DNA from: Paenibacillus sp. UNC451MF
Lineage (GTDB): Bacteria > Bacillota > Bacilli > Paenibacillales > NBRC-103111
NCBI RefSeq assembly: GCF_000686845.1
Contig: NZ_JMLS01000005.1
Coordinates: 1-64,000 of the forward strand
Reading direction: 5' to 3'
DNA: 64,000 bases
Position numbers and translations under genes: made by a program. Below the pieces are notes generated by a model that worked only from the letters and a program-made list of their open reading frames with translations, had not been told where the DNA came from and did not search any database. Positions 34,399 to 42,584 of the stretch are shown piece after piece. Within the stretch, counting starts at the first letter, position 1. The number at the start of each line of letters is the position of its first letter.

Positions 34399-35421
34399 AT
34401 TGTAACGAGGAAGGAAGTCGCTGAGCTAGCGCGCGTATCTGAAGCTACCGTTTCCCGAGTATTTAACGGCTTAGGGCCGATGAAGGAGGAAACGAAGCAG
34501 AGGGTTCTGGAAGCAGCGAAGACACTTAACTATCATCCCAACGCGATTGCTCAGAGCTTCGCCCGCCGCAGAAGCGGCAATTTGGGCGTTGTTCTTCCCT
34601 ATGTGCCAAAAGTCCATTTGTTTTCAACGTATTTTTTCTCTGAGATATTAAGCGGTATAGGCTCAAAGGTACGAGAGAAAGGCTATGATTTGTTGTTGAT
34701 GTTCCGATCTCCAGAGGATGAGAGCGAATATACGGATATTTTCCGTTCGCAGAAGGTGGATGCCTGTATCATTCTGGGTGCCGGTGATACGCCTCGGGAG
34801 AGGGAGCAGTTGAAAAAGCTGGAATCGGCAGGAAACCCTTTCTTCCTAGTGAATCAGCATTTTGCCGGGGAGCAGTTCAACGAAGTGGATGCGGATCACA
34901 CGGGGGGAAGCTACCGTGCTGTTAAATATTTGTTGGACGAAGGCTACAGCAGAATTGCGTTCCTGAATGGTTCTCCGCAATTCTCAAGCAGCGGCGATCG
35001 CTGGCATGGCTACAAGCTGGCTATGGAGGAAGCGGGGATCGATTCGATGCAGTATCAGAAATGGTACTATGAGGGCAATTACAGCCGAACAAGCGGTTAC
35101 CGCGCAGCCAATCAAATGGCTGAGCAAATCTCCGAGCTCGATGCTGTATTCTCCGCTAATGATCGAATGGCTATCGGCTTGATGCAGGGGCTTCGCGAAC
35201 GGGGCCTCGAGGCAGGGCGAGACTTTGCCGTCATCGGCTGCGATAATTCCGATGCAGCTAGAGTAACCGATCCGCCGCTTACGAGCGTAGCGGTACCGTT
35301 CTACGAGATGGGCAGTCTTGCGGCCGAGCGATTGCTGGAACAGCTTGGCGGAGAGGGCGGAGGATTTCAGCTTAAGCTGGATACGGAGCTCATCGTTCGA
35401 CAATCAAGTTCGAAGCGGTAG
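34399..35421 (+). CDS. LacI-family transcriptional regulator with apparent ATT start
   Basis: A 340-residue sugar-responsive regulator. The DNA-binding domain is at residues 2-50 (VTRKEVAELARVSEATVSRV, then the hinge with YHPNAIAQSFARRRS), followed by the periplasmic-binding-protein-like effector domain to the end. The frame is open from 34399, but no ATG, GTG or TTG exists before codon 28, which would cut off the HTH. AAGGAGAG lies seven bases before ATT at 34399, and the second residues Val-Thr-Arg-Lys match the usual LacI start. ATT initiation is rare and often self-regulated (infC). It heads a run with two dehydrogenases and a ThuA-like gene. Confidence 0.85.
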   Translation: MVTRKEVAELARVSEATVSRVFNGLGPMKEETKQRVLEAAKTLNYHPNAIAQSFARRRSGNLGVVLPYVPKVHLFSTYFFSEILSGIGSKVREKGYDLLLMFRSPEDESEYTDIFRSQKVDACIILGAGDTPREREQLKKLESAGNPFFLVNQHFAGEQFNEVDADHTGGSYRAVKYLLDEGYSRIAFLNGSPQFSSSGDRWHGYKLAMEEAGIDSMQYQKWYYEGNYSRTSGYRAANQMAEQISELDAVFSANDRMAIGLMQGLRERGLEAGRDFAVIGCDNSDAARVTDPPLTSVAVPFYEMGSLAAERLLEQLGGEGGGFQLKLDTELIVRQSSSKR

Positions 35422-35543
35422 CTAGAAGAAGCACGGTAGCTGCGATGGCAGCGCGTTCTTAAAGCTCCATATGGGGAATGAGCTAGTTGATTCTCAGTGC
35501 TATGGTGCTTAATTAACGGTAACCTTTAACTGGAGGATGAAGG

Positions 35544-36704
35544 ATGAAGCAGTTCAATATCGGGATGGTTGGCTACAAATTTATGGGTAAGGCACATAGT
35601 CATGCTTATCGTGATTTACATATGTTTTTTCCAAAAGTGGCGAGACCAGGGATGAAGCTGATTTGCGGCCGCGATGAGCAGGGCGTGGCTCAGGCTGCAG
35701 AGCAGTTCGGCTGGGAAGGCTACGTGACTGATTGGCGCGAGCTGCTTAAGCGGGATGACATCGATCTCATCGATATTAATGCTCCTAGCGATGCCCACAA
35801 GGAAATCGCGTTGGCAGCCGCCAAAGCGGGCAAGCATCTGTTCTGCGAGAAGCCGCTTGCGCTGACGCTTGAGGATTCCCGTGAGATGCTGCAAGCTGCA
35901 GAAGAAGCCGGCGTAAAGCATATGGTTGGCTTCAATTACCGCTTCGCTCCTGCCGTGCAGCTGGCCAAGAAGCTGATAGATGAAGGCCGGCTCGGAGAAA
36001 TCTATCATTTCCGTGCCTGGTTTCTTCAGGACTGGATTGTTGATCCGGAATTTCCGCTTGTTTGGAGGCTGCAAAAGGAAGTAGCCGGCTCCGGCTCCCA
36101 TGGCGACTTAGGTGCGCATCTTATCGATTTGGCGCATTATTTGGTTGGAGGGATGACAGAAGTCATCGGTATGAGCGAAACGTTCATTAAAGAGCGTCCC
36201 CTTCCTACCTCGATGACGGGCTTAAGCGCCAAAGGAAGTAAGGATGCGCCAAGGGGCCCTGTTACCGTTGATGATGCGACGCTGTTTATGAGCCGTTTTG
36301 AAAACGGGGCTCTTGGCAGCTTCGAAGCAACCCGGTTTGCTCCTGGACACCGCTGCACGAATTCTTTCGAAATCAACGGCAGCAAGGGCAGCGTGAAGTT
36401 CGACTTCGAGAGAATGAATGAGCTGCAGGTGTATTTTACCGACGATGCGGCTGACGTACAGGGCTTCCGTCGTGTTCTTGCAACCGATGCTGCACACGCT
36501 TACATGGATGCGTGGTGGCCCGCGGGTCATACGATTGGCTATGAGCATACATTTGTGCATGAGGTTGTGGAGCTGATGCAAGCTCTGGAGGAGGATCGCC
36601 AGCCTGTTCCTAATTTTGTGGATGGCGTGAAATGCCAGGAAGTATTGGAAGCCGTGGACCGTTCGATAGCCGAGCGGCGTTGGGTAAAAATCGAGGAAGT
36701 GTAG
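35544..36704 (+). CDS. Gfo/Idh/MocA-family oxidoreductase 1
   Basis: A 386-residue NAD(P)-dependent dehydrogenase of sugars, polyols or inositol-like compounds. The Rossmann motif NIGMVGYKFMGKAHSHA is at the N-terminus and the catalytic EKP motif (FCEKPLAL) at about residue 99-106; a C-terminal alpha/beta dimer domain follows. GGAGG precedes the ATG. It is 18 bp before the ThuA-like gene and shares a likely operon with the second dehydrogenase, all downstream of the LacI regulator. Confidence 0.9.
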   Translation: MKQFNIGMVGYKFMGKAHSHAYRDLHMFFPKVARPGMKLICGRDEQGVAQAAEQFGWEGYVTDWRELLKRDDIDLIDINAPSDAHKEIALAAAKAGKHLFCEKPLALTLEDSREMLQAAEEAGVKHMVGFNYRFAPAVQLAKKLIDEGRLGEIYHFRAWFLQDWIVDPEFPLVWRLQKEVAGSGSHGDLGAHLIDLAHYLVGGMTEVIGMSETFIKERPLPTSMTGLSAKGSKDAPRGPVTVDDATLFMSRFENGALGSFEATRFAPGHRCTNSFEINGSKGSVKFDFERMNELQVYFTDDAADVQGFRRVLATDAAHAYMDAWWPAGHTIGYEHTFVHEVVELMQALEEDRQPVPNFVDGVKCQEVLEAVDRSIAERRWVKIEEV

Positions 36705-36722
36705 AGAGGAGCGTGAAGTGGC

Positions 36723-37448
36723 ATGAAAAAAGCGTTAATCGTGCAAGGCGGTTGGAAAGGTCACGAGCCGAAGGAAGTGTCCGACATCTTCCGCAGTGTG
36801 CTGGAGGAGGCTGGATTCGAGGTTGAGGTATCCGATACATTAGAAGCATTCGCCGATGCGGATAAGCTACTCTCGCTCGACCTTATCGTTCCGGTATGGA
36901 CGATGGGTGAGATTACGAAGGAGCTGGTCAAGAACGTTTCTGAAGCGGTGCAAAAGGGTGTTGGCATCGCTGGGTGCCATGGCGGCATGTGCGATTCATT
37001 CCGCAGTAACGTCGATTGGCAGTTTATGACCGGTGGGCAGTGGGTAGCTCATCCGGGCAATGATGGTGTCGAATATGTCGTTAATGTGAAGCATAGCTCC
37101 AGTCCTCTGGTAGAGGGTATCGCTGATTTTACGGTTAAAAGTGAGCAATATTATTTGCATGTCGATCCGGCGGTAGAAGTGTTGGCAACGACTAGGTTCC
37201 CGGTTGTTGAAGGACCGCACTCGTTAAATAAAGCGGTGGATATGCCGGTTGTATGGACCAAGCGCTGGGGAGTAGGCAGAGTGTATTACTGCTCGCTCGG
37301 GCATCATGCAGATATTGTGGATATGCCGTCGGTTAAAGAATTAATGCGCCGCGGCTTCTTATGGGCAGCTGAAGGCAAGCAAGCAGAAGCTCGAGAGGGA
37401 TTTGCATCAGGGGGAAGCAAGTATACGGGCATGGGTGATAGTAACTAG
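36723..37448 (+). CDS. ThuA-like protein
   Basis: A 241-residue protein of the ThuA (trehalose utilisation) family, which has a class I glutamine-amidotransferase-like fold. The start MKKALIVQGGWKGHEPKEV, GIAGCHGGMCDSF near 81-93 and the C-terminal GVGRVYYCSLGHH are family features. ThuA proteins occur beside Gfo/Idh dehydrogenases and help convert keto-sugars; the exact reaction is unsettled. GGAG precedes the ATG. It lies between the two dehydrogenases. Confidence 0.88.
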   Translation: MKKALIVQGGWKGHEPKEVSDIFRSVLEEAGFEVEVSDTLEAFADADKLLSLDLIVPVWTMGEITKELVKNVSEAVQKGVGIAGCHGGMCDSFRSNVDWQFMTGGQWVAHPGNDGVEYVVNVKHSSSPLVEGIADFTVKSEQYYLHVDPAVEVLATTRFPVVEGPHSLNKAVDMPVVWTKRWGVGRVYYCSLGHHADIVDMPSVKELMRRGFLWAAEGKQAEAREGFASGGSKYTGMGDSN

Positions 37449-37501
37449 CGGTCAGCTTCATCATGTTGACCATTCGTACTTATGGGGAGGCCATTAATCG
37501 T

Positions 37502-38605
37502 ATGGAAAAGGTAAGAATCGGTATCATAGGATGCGGCAAAATCAGCAGCATCTATTTTAAGAACTGCAAGTCATTTGACGTATTAGAAGTAAGGGCCTGC
37601 GCGGATTTAAATGTAGCCAGGGCTCAAGCGAGTGCTGCCGAATTCGAGATTCCAAAGGCCTGCTCGGTCCAAGAGCTGTTGGCTGATCCAGAAATTGATT
37701 TGATCATTAATCTTACGATTCCTGCGGCACATGCCGATGTGTGTATTCAAGCGTTGGAAGCCGGGAAGCATGTGTACGTAGAGAAGCCCCTTGCTGTAAC
37801 TCGTGAAGAAGGTCAGCGCATTTTGGCAGCCGCCAAAAACAAAGGCCTGCTGGTCGGAAGCGCGCCCGATACGTTCCTCGGCGGTGGCATCCAAACCTGC
37901 ATCAAGCTTATCCAGGATGGGTGGATCGGAATTCCTGTTGCAGCTACAGCTTTCATGATTGGACGCGGGCATGAGCATTGGCATCCCGATCCCGAGTTTT
38001 ATTATGCTCCAGGGGGCGGACCCATGTTCGATATGGGACCTTATTATTTGACCGCGCTGGTGGCTATGCTAGGACCTATTCAAAGAGTGACGGGCTCGGC
38101 CAAAATTTCCTACCCAGAACGTACGATTACAAGCCAGCCGAAGTTCGGTCAAACGATCCAGGTACAGACTCCAACCCATGTTGCTGGCGTTATGGATTTT
38201 CACAGCGGAGCTATCGGGACGATCATCACCAGCTTCGATGCATTTGGCGGGGCGCAAGTGCCGCGCATTGAAATTTACGGTAGCGAGGGCACTCTGAGTG
38301 TGCCTGACCCTAACACGTTTGGAGGACCGGTTTATGTCCGCCGTAAGGACGCCAAAGAGTTCAGTGAAATTCCATTAATGTACGGCTATTCGGATAACAG
38401 CAGAGGGCTCGGAGTGCTCGATATGGCCTATGCGATTAAGAATGGACGAATCAACCGTGCTAACGGCGAGCTCGCATATCATGTATTGGAAGCAATGCAC
38501 GGATTCCACGATGCGTCGAACGATGGCAAGCATTACATTATGCAAAGCAGCTGCGAGAAGCCTCAACCGATGCCATCGGGATTAGTGAAGGGGTTATTGG
38601 ACTAA
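37502..38605 (+). CDS. Gfo/Idh/MocA-family oxidoreductase 2
   Basis: A 367-residue dehydrogenase with Rossmann motif RIGIIGCGKISSIYF at the N-terminus and the EKP motif in VEKPLAV (about 91-97). The C-terminal domain contains GGPMFDMGPYYL, typical of the family. The start at 37502 follows GGGGAGG by 11 bases; the in-frame 37463 start would read through the site. The pair of dehydrogenases with ThuA suggests a 3-keto-glycoside or similar sugar pathway. A long hairpin follows. Confidence 0.88.
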   Translation: MEKVRIGIIGCGKISSIYFKNCKSFDVLEVRACADLNVARAQASAAEFEIPKACSVQELLADPEIDLIINLTIPAAHADVCIQALEAGKHVYVEKPLAVTREEGQRILAAAKNKGLLVGSAPDTFLGGGIQTCIKLIQDGWIGIPVAATAFMIGRGHEHWHPDPEFYYAPGGGPMFDMGPYYLTALVAMLGPIQRVTGSAKISYPERTITSQPKFGQTIQVQTPTHVAGVMDFHSGAIGTIITSFDAFGGAQVPRIEIYGSEGTLSVPDPNTFGGPVYVRRKDAKEFSEIPLMYGYSDNSRGLGVLDMAYAIKNGRINRANGELAYHVLEAMHGFHDASNDGKHYIMQSSCEKPQPMPSGLVKGLLD

Positions 38606-38623
38606 TCACATAGCTTACTTATG

Positions 38624-38717
38624 AAAAAAACCGCGAGATGAAGGCACAACAACGCGCGCAAGCTAAGATCGAAAAGCTTGTGTGTACGTGTACCCTATCA
38701 TTATCGCGGTTTTATTT
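38624..38717 (+). terminator. Long hairpin after the sugar gene set
   Basis: AAAACCGCGA at the left and TCGCGGTTTTA at the right can pair over about 70 bases, with an inner GCAAGCT/AGCTTGT helix. Runs of A and T flank both arms. It may act as a bidirectional terminator; the loop is unusually long. Confidence 0.6.
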
Positions 38718-38754
38718 CGTTGTTCCTCCATACACAGAACGCAAGGAGCGGGAC

Positions 38755-38958
38755 TTATGTCAGATGCTGCTTTAAGGTACTCACCAGCTGAGCTTGTGTG
38801 TCCGGATTGCTGTGCTGCCAAATAATTTCGAACAACACGCCGAGGCCTGGCAGCACTTGCTCCTGCCCGCCGATTGAATCTTCAATAACCCCAAAGAGCT
38901 CCTCATTGTCTTTGTCGGTAACGCGTTGAATGACAGCCTGTCTCAGGTTTAAGTTCAT
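38755..38958 (-). CDS. sspI: Small acid-soluble spore protein SspI
   Basis: A 67-residue minor SASP made in the forespore. It starts MNLNLRQAVIQRV and carries the conserved LPGLGVLFEIIWQHS (about 37-51), matching the SspI family in length and layout. The ATG at 38958 is the family start; GCGAGGA precedes it. A clear sigma-G-like promoter lies 39 bases upstream. In Bacillus subtilis sspI also lies near an rRNA methyltransferase gene of the type found at 39783, recalled from memory. Confidence 0.93.
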   Translation of the reverse strand: MNLNLRQAVIQRVTDKDNEELFGVIEDSIGGQEQVLPGLGVLFEIIWQHSNPDTQAQLVSTLKQHLT

Positions 38959-38996
38959 GGAAGTATCCTCGCTTTTCATCACATGGTTTACCCGAT

Positions 38997-39026
38997 TACT
39001 ATGCTCCAAAAGAGCTCCGTTCATGC
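38997..39026 (-). promoter_or_regulatory. Sigma-G promoter of sspI
   Basis: On the minus strand GCATG, an 18-base spacer and CATAGTA fit the forespore consensus (GNATR, 17-18, CATNNTA) without mismatch. It is 39 bases upstream of the sspI ATG. Confidence 0.75.
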
Positions 39027-39113
39027 TCCGTTATGCTGCGCACTTTTTATGGTATAATAAAAAGAAACAGTACTGAAAATGCGTTTACAGCGAAAACTTA
39101 AGGGGTGAGTTCC

Positions 39114-39773
39114 ATGAAAAAGCAATTCGCCGTGATCGGAATGGGGCGCTTCGGTTCCAGTGTAGCGAAGACGCTGTCTGACCTTGGCTATGAGGTGTTG
39201 GCCATTGACAGCAGTGAGCAAAGAACACAAGAGATTTCGAATATAGTGACGCATGTTGTGCAGGCGGATTCTACGGATGAAGAGGCGCTTCGTTCCTTGG
39301 GACTCCGCAATTTTGACGTTGTCATTGTGGCAATTGGACAGGATATTCAGTCAAGTATATTGACGACCATTATATTAAAAGAAATCGGTGTGCCTAAAGT
39401 TGTCGTTAAAGCTCAAAATGAGCTTCATGGTAAAGTGGTGAAAAAAATCGGTGCGGATAAAGTCATTTATCCTGAACGGGACATGGGACAACGGGTTGCG
39501 CATCATTTGATCTCATCCAATATATTAGATTATATCGAGCTGTCCGATGCCTACAGCATTATCGAAGTTCAGGCTTCTCGTACCCTCGTAGGGAAAAATC
39601 TGCGGCAGCTGGATATTAGAGCCAAATACGGCTGTAACGTTATGGCAATTAGAACCGGTTCCCACATGAATATCGCACCAAGTGCGGAGGATTTGATCCG
39701 GGAGCAAGACGTGCTTGTTATTGTAGGAAAAAATGAAGATTTAAATCATTTCGAAAAAACATTTGCGGAGTAG
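39114..39773 (+). CDS. KtrA/TrkA-type potassium channel regulatory subunit
   Basis: A 219-residue cytosolic gating subunit for a Ktr potassium transporter. An RCK N domain starts with the nucleotide motif FAVIGMGRFGSSVA (about 5-18) and binds ATP/ADP or NAD; a TrkA-C domain (about 135-219) follows and may bind cyclic di-AMP in related proteins. The membrane partner KtrB/D is not in the window, as with Bacillus ktrC. The ATG at 39114 follows AAGGGGTGA. The methyltransferase begins ten bases after its stop. Confidence 0.9.
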   Translation: MKKQFAVIGMGRFGSSVAKTLSDLGYEVLAIDSSEQRTQEISNIVTHVVQADSTDEEALRSLGLRNFDVVIVAIGQDIQSSILTTIILKEIGVPKVVVKAQNELHGKVVKKIGADKVIYPERDMGQRVAHHLISSNILDYIELSDAYSIIEVQASRTLVGKNLRQLDIRAKYGCNVMAIRTGSHMNIAPSAEDLIREQDVLVIVGKNEDLNHFEKTFAE

Positions 39774-39782
39774 GCTGTAGTT

Positions 39783-40601
39783 ATGACATTGTTGGAATCA
39801 TCGATCACATCTGTCCAGAATGCCCGTGTCAAAGCATGGGCGCAGCTGCTGGACAAGAAAGGCCGTGACAAGCAAGGCCAGTTCATTATAGAAGGCGTGC
39901 ATTTGGTGCAGGAGGCCTTGGAATCAGGTGCAGCAATCGATTCCTTAGTCGTCGCTGAAGACCGGCAGCACGAGCTTCCCGCCGGGATGCTGGAGCAGGC
40001 CATTGAAGCGGGGATAGAGTGCATTGCAGTAAGCGAGCAGGTGCTCGCCAAGTGTACGGACACTTTGACACCTCAAGCGGCATTCGGCGTGCTGCCCAAG
40101 CTCAGTTGGGCACAGGAGGATTTGCTCGGCGCAGAGGCGCCAGGTCTCGTTGTTGTTATTGACGGAATCCAGGACCCCGGCAATCTTGGAACTATCATCC
40201 GCAGCGCAGATGCGGTAGGAGCAACAGGAATATTACTTGGGCGCGGCACCGTGGATTTGTATAATCCCAAAACGGTCCGTTCCACGATGGGATCATTATT
40301 CCATCTTCCGATTGTGCAGGGAGGAGACTTGCGGGAGGCACTTCCCCAAGTGTCCTCGCAGGGCGCAGCCATTGTGACGACAAGTCTGCAAGGCCAGCGG
40401 AGCTGCTATGAATACGACTTCCGCCAACCCGTCTGGTTCGTAGTCGGTAATGAAGGGCAGGGTGTCTCGGCGGAAGTGTCTGCCTTGGCGACGGAGCATA
40501 TCATTATCCCGATGCAAGGTCGCGCGGAGTCACTGAATGCCGCGATGGCCGCGACGGTAGTGCTTTTCGAGGCGATGAGGCAGCGGGGGCTAAGCAGCTA
40601 A
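39783..40601 (+). CDS. SpoU/TrmH-family RNA 2'-O-methyltransferase
   Basis: A 272-residue SPOUT methyltransferase acting on tRNA or rRNA ribose. An N-terminal substrate-binding domain (about 1-100) precedes the knotted SpoU domain with IDGIQDPGNLGTIIRSADA (motif 1, about 123-141), VVGNEGQGVS (motif 2) and IPMQGRAESLNAAMAATV (motif 3). The type resembles Bacillus YsgA. The exact target is unknown. It is closely spaced behind the Ktr subunit gene. Confidence 0.92.
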   Translation: MTLLESSITSVQNARVKAWAQLLDKKGRDKQGQFIIEGVHLVQEALESGAAIDSLVVAEDRQHELPAGMLEQAIEAGIECIAVSEQVLAKCTDTLTPQAAFGVLPKLSWAQEDLLGAEAPGLVVVIDGIQDPGNLGTIIRSADAVGATGILLGRGTVDLYNPKTVRSTMGSLFHLPIVQGGDLREALPQVSSQGAAIVTTSLQGQRSCYEYDFRQPVWFVVGNEGQGVSAEVSALATEHIIIPMQGRAESLNAAMAATVVLFEAMRQRGLSS

Positions 40602-40639
40602 TCGTTTCTGTTCAACCTATCTTGATAGCTATCTTCTGC

Positions 40640-40927
40640 TCAAATAACTTTCTCAAACTCACCGAAGACTGGAAACTGGTCGATTCTTTCCTCGATCAAT
40701 GTCCAGTCTTTTTCTAATCCACATATGTACTGATGATTGAAATCAGGCTCATCATCTCTGGAGCGAACATCTCGTAATAACCTGCGTAAGTTTTAGATTC
40801 TCTTGTCATCAGATGTCCTTAGTCTTTATCAACTGGACCTACTACTCTACTTTTACATATACTCAGCTATCTTCCAAACATAATTAATTTCATCGTTCAG
40901 AGCTTGCATATTAGGTTGCTTGCTCAT
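40640..40927 (-). pseudogene. Decayed protein-coding remnant
   Basis: Read on the minus strand, an ATG at 40927 opens 24 codons (MSKQPNMQALNDEINYVWK and on) to a stop, after which protein-like sequence continues in other frames. One part reads VVGPVDKD, stop, GHLMTRESKTYAGYYEMFAPE. After a frame change the end reads DDEPDFNHQYICGLEKDWTL, then IEERIDQFPVFGEFEKVI to the stop at 40640. The coherent, polar sequence across frames suggests a gene lost by point and frameshift mutations. Family not recognised. Confidence 0.5.
40665..40714 (+). terminator. Possible terminator after the methyltransferase
   Basis: AAGACTGGA pairs with TCCAGTCTT over a 28-base loop holding a further GTCGA/TCGAT helix; TTTT follows on the plus strand. 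It lies inside the decayed minus-strand gene, so the palindrome could also be coincidental. Confidence 0.5.
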
Positions 40928-41029
40928 TATTAGCGAATAGTTGTGGTTTAGTATAGAACTATAAGGGTAATAAATGGACAACTTCATTAGTTCCTCATGA
41001 AAGAATGAAGTTTAAAAAAAGGTGAAAGG
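40928..41029. other. Short AT-rich leader
   Basis: Rest of the 428-bp gap between the methyltransferase and the small protein at 41030. Apart from the remnant and the hairpin listed above, it only holds AT-rich leader sequence ending in AAGGTGAAAGG. Confidence 0.4.
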
Positions 41030-41335
41030 ATGATTAGTATGTTGACCACTAAAGATTTGCATAAGACAAATGAGAGTGTTGAAGAAACAGGGAAATATGT
41101 ATGTGCAGCAGGAGAGACCAGGACTCTTGAGAAAGGGCAACAATTCCCTGATTGTCCTGTAACAAATACTGCGACTACTTGGAGACATGCTGATCATCAG
41201 CATAAAACAGGAGATAAAGTCACTGAATCCGGTAGCTATACGGATAAAGACGGGCAGAGGATAGAATTGAAACAAGGAGATGTATTCCCAAGCTGTCCTA
41301 GATCCCATCAACCAACATCTTGGAAGCATGCTTAA
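41030..41335 (+). CDS. Small protein with two copies of a Cys/Trp-His motif
   Basis: A 101-residue protein made of two related units of about 40 residues. The first is GKYVCAAGETRTLEKGQQFP followed by DCPVTNTATTWRH (about 21-53); the second is GSYTDKDGQRIELKQGDVFP followed by SCPRSHQPTSWKH (about 68-100). Shared positions are G-Y/G, LE/LK-x-G, FPxCP and TxWxH. Units of this type occur singly in small YjzC-like proteins. Cys and His could bind metal; this is inference. Start at 41030 or 41039, both near AAAGG. Confidence 0.65.
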   Translation: MISMLTTKDLHKTNESVEETGKYVCAAGETRTLEKGQQFPDCPVTNTATTWRHADHQHKTGDKVTESGSYTDKDGQRIELKQGDVFPSCPRSHQPTSWKHA

Positions 41336-41373
41336 GAACATATTATCTGAAATACTCAATTAGAATATAGAGG

Positions 41374-41411
41374 ACGCTGCCTACACCAAGTGCGGGTAGC
41401 GTTCTTTTTTT
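41374..41411 (+). terminator. Terminator after the duplicated-motif protein
   Basis: ACGCTGCC pairs with GGGTAGCGT (one G-T pair), followed by CTTTTTTT. Confidence 0.8.
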
Positions 41412-41565
41412 ATTGTAATTGCAGAGAGAAAATCTAGAAATGTTCCAGGAATTTAATAGATCAATACTAAAAATATGTATTGTTCTTTATAAAGAACGGT
41501 GATATTCTTAATAAAGGAAATATTCGGAATGAAAGTTATAATTTTAAATAAAAGGGGTATACAAA

Positions 41566-42168
41566 ATGCAATTGAAAGAGCTCAAAGAGTTGTGGTTATC
41601 TGATCTTCATCGTTACGAAGAATCCATGCAAGTGAATATGAAGAAAGTATTTTATCGCCAATTCCAGTTTGCAGGGTTCCATTACATGTTTTGGCTTCGA
41701 CTATGCAAATATTTAAGCACGAAAGGTAAAATCTGCTTTCCTTTTTATGCATTTTCCATGCTGGTGCTTCAACATTATAAGTACAAATACGGAATATCTA
41801 TTTCTCCTAAGACCGGAATTGAAAAAGGACTTTATATTGGTCATTATGGCGGTATTGTAGTCAACAGTGGGGCCAAAATAGGCAATAATTGCGTTATCAT
41901 GCAAGGCGTAACCATTGGTGCAAGCAATAGGGGGAAGAAAAAAGGAGTACCCACGATTGGCGATAATGTATATATGGGCACAGGATGTGTGATCATTGGC
42001 AGCGTAAAGATTGGCAATAACGTCGCAATCGGAGCGAATTCAGTTGTGACCACCGATGTTCCTGATAATGCCGTTGTAGCTGGAATGCCTGCCGAAATAA
42101 AGTCATTTAATGGGTCTGACGGTTACATTGGCTTTCCTTACCCTATCAAATCATTAAAAAGTTCATAA
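41566..42168 (+). CDS. Hexapeptide-repeat acetyltransferase (serine acetyltransferase-like)
   Basis: A 200-residue O-acetyltransferase. The first 80 residues are helical with a hydrophobic stretch; a left-handed beta-helix follows (about 85-185) with repeated GxxIGxxxxI units such as GIEKGLYIGHYGGIVV, AKIGNNCVIMQGVTIG and VKIGNNVAIGANSVV. The pattern matches CysE-like enzymes and polysaccharide O-acetyltransferases, so the acceptor could be serine or a sugar. AAGGGG precedes the ATG. It stands alone in an AT-richer stretch. Confidence 0.85.
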   Translation: MQLKELKELWLSDLHRYEESMQVNMKKVFYRQFQFAGFHYMFWLRLCKYLSTKGKICFPFYAFSMLVLQHYKYKYGISISPKTGIEKGLYIGHYGGIVVNSGAKIGNNCVIMQGVTIGASNRGKKKGVPTIGDNVYMGTGCVIIGSVKIGNNVAIGANSVVTTDVPDNAVVAGMPAEIKSFNGSDGYIGFPYPIKSLKSS

Positions 42169-42299
42169 ACCTATGAATCACGAAGTACAAGTAAGCTGAT
42201 CAAGCTTAAAGCGAACCAACTTTACTGTTTCCGGTAGCACGGTGTCGTTATCTGCATTGCCGATTTCGGAGCACCAGACAAGAGCATATTGAATTAACG

Positions 42300-42350
42300 G
42301 CAGCCATTTGGGGGAAATGTTTCACTGCCCATAAGGCTGCTTGTTTTTTT
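42300..42350 (+). terminator. Terminator-like hairpin
   Basis: GCAGCC pairs with GGCTGC over a 29-base loop, followed by TTGTTTTTTT. It is 130 bp downstream of the acetyltransferase. The stem is short. Confidence 0.5.
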
Positions 42351-42523
42351 GTATTCAAGCTACCATGCGGCTAGAGAGCCAAATGGAAGCCGGAAAATGT
42401 TATGATGAAAAAGTGGTTTACAAAACATAAAATCAATGATAAGATCCATTTATCAAATATCCAAGTATATTTATTGGAATTAAATGAATTAAAACCACAT
42501 AGTCCTTGTCGACTAGTTAACTG

Positions 42524-42560
42524 GAGACACAACGAAGCTTGCCTTTGTTGTGTCTCTTTA
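42524..42560 (+). terminator. Stem-loop before the first transport cassette
   Basis: GAGACACAAC pairs perfectly with GTTGTGTCTC over a 13-base loop, followed by TTTATGTTT. It lies 25 bases before the permease start. It could terminate upstream transcripts or act in the cassette leader. Confidence 0.6.
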
Positions 42561-42584
42561 TGTTTATAAAAGGGGGGATCATGA

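Larger units (their letters stand above)
42169..42584. other. Intergenic region with two hairpins
   Basis: This 416-bp gap has no credible gene. It contains the terminator-like hairpin at 42300 and the stem-loop at 42524, plus the leader of the first transport cassette. Confidence 0.5.
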
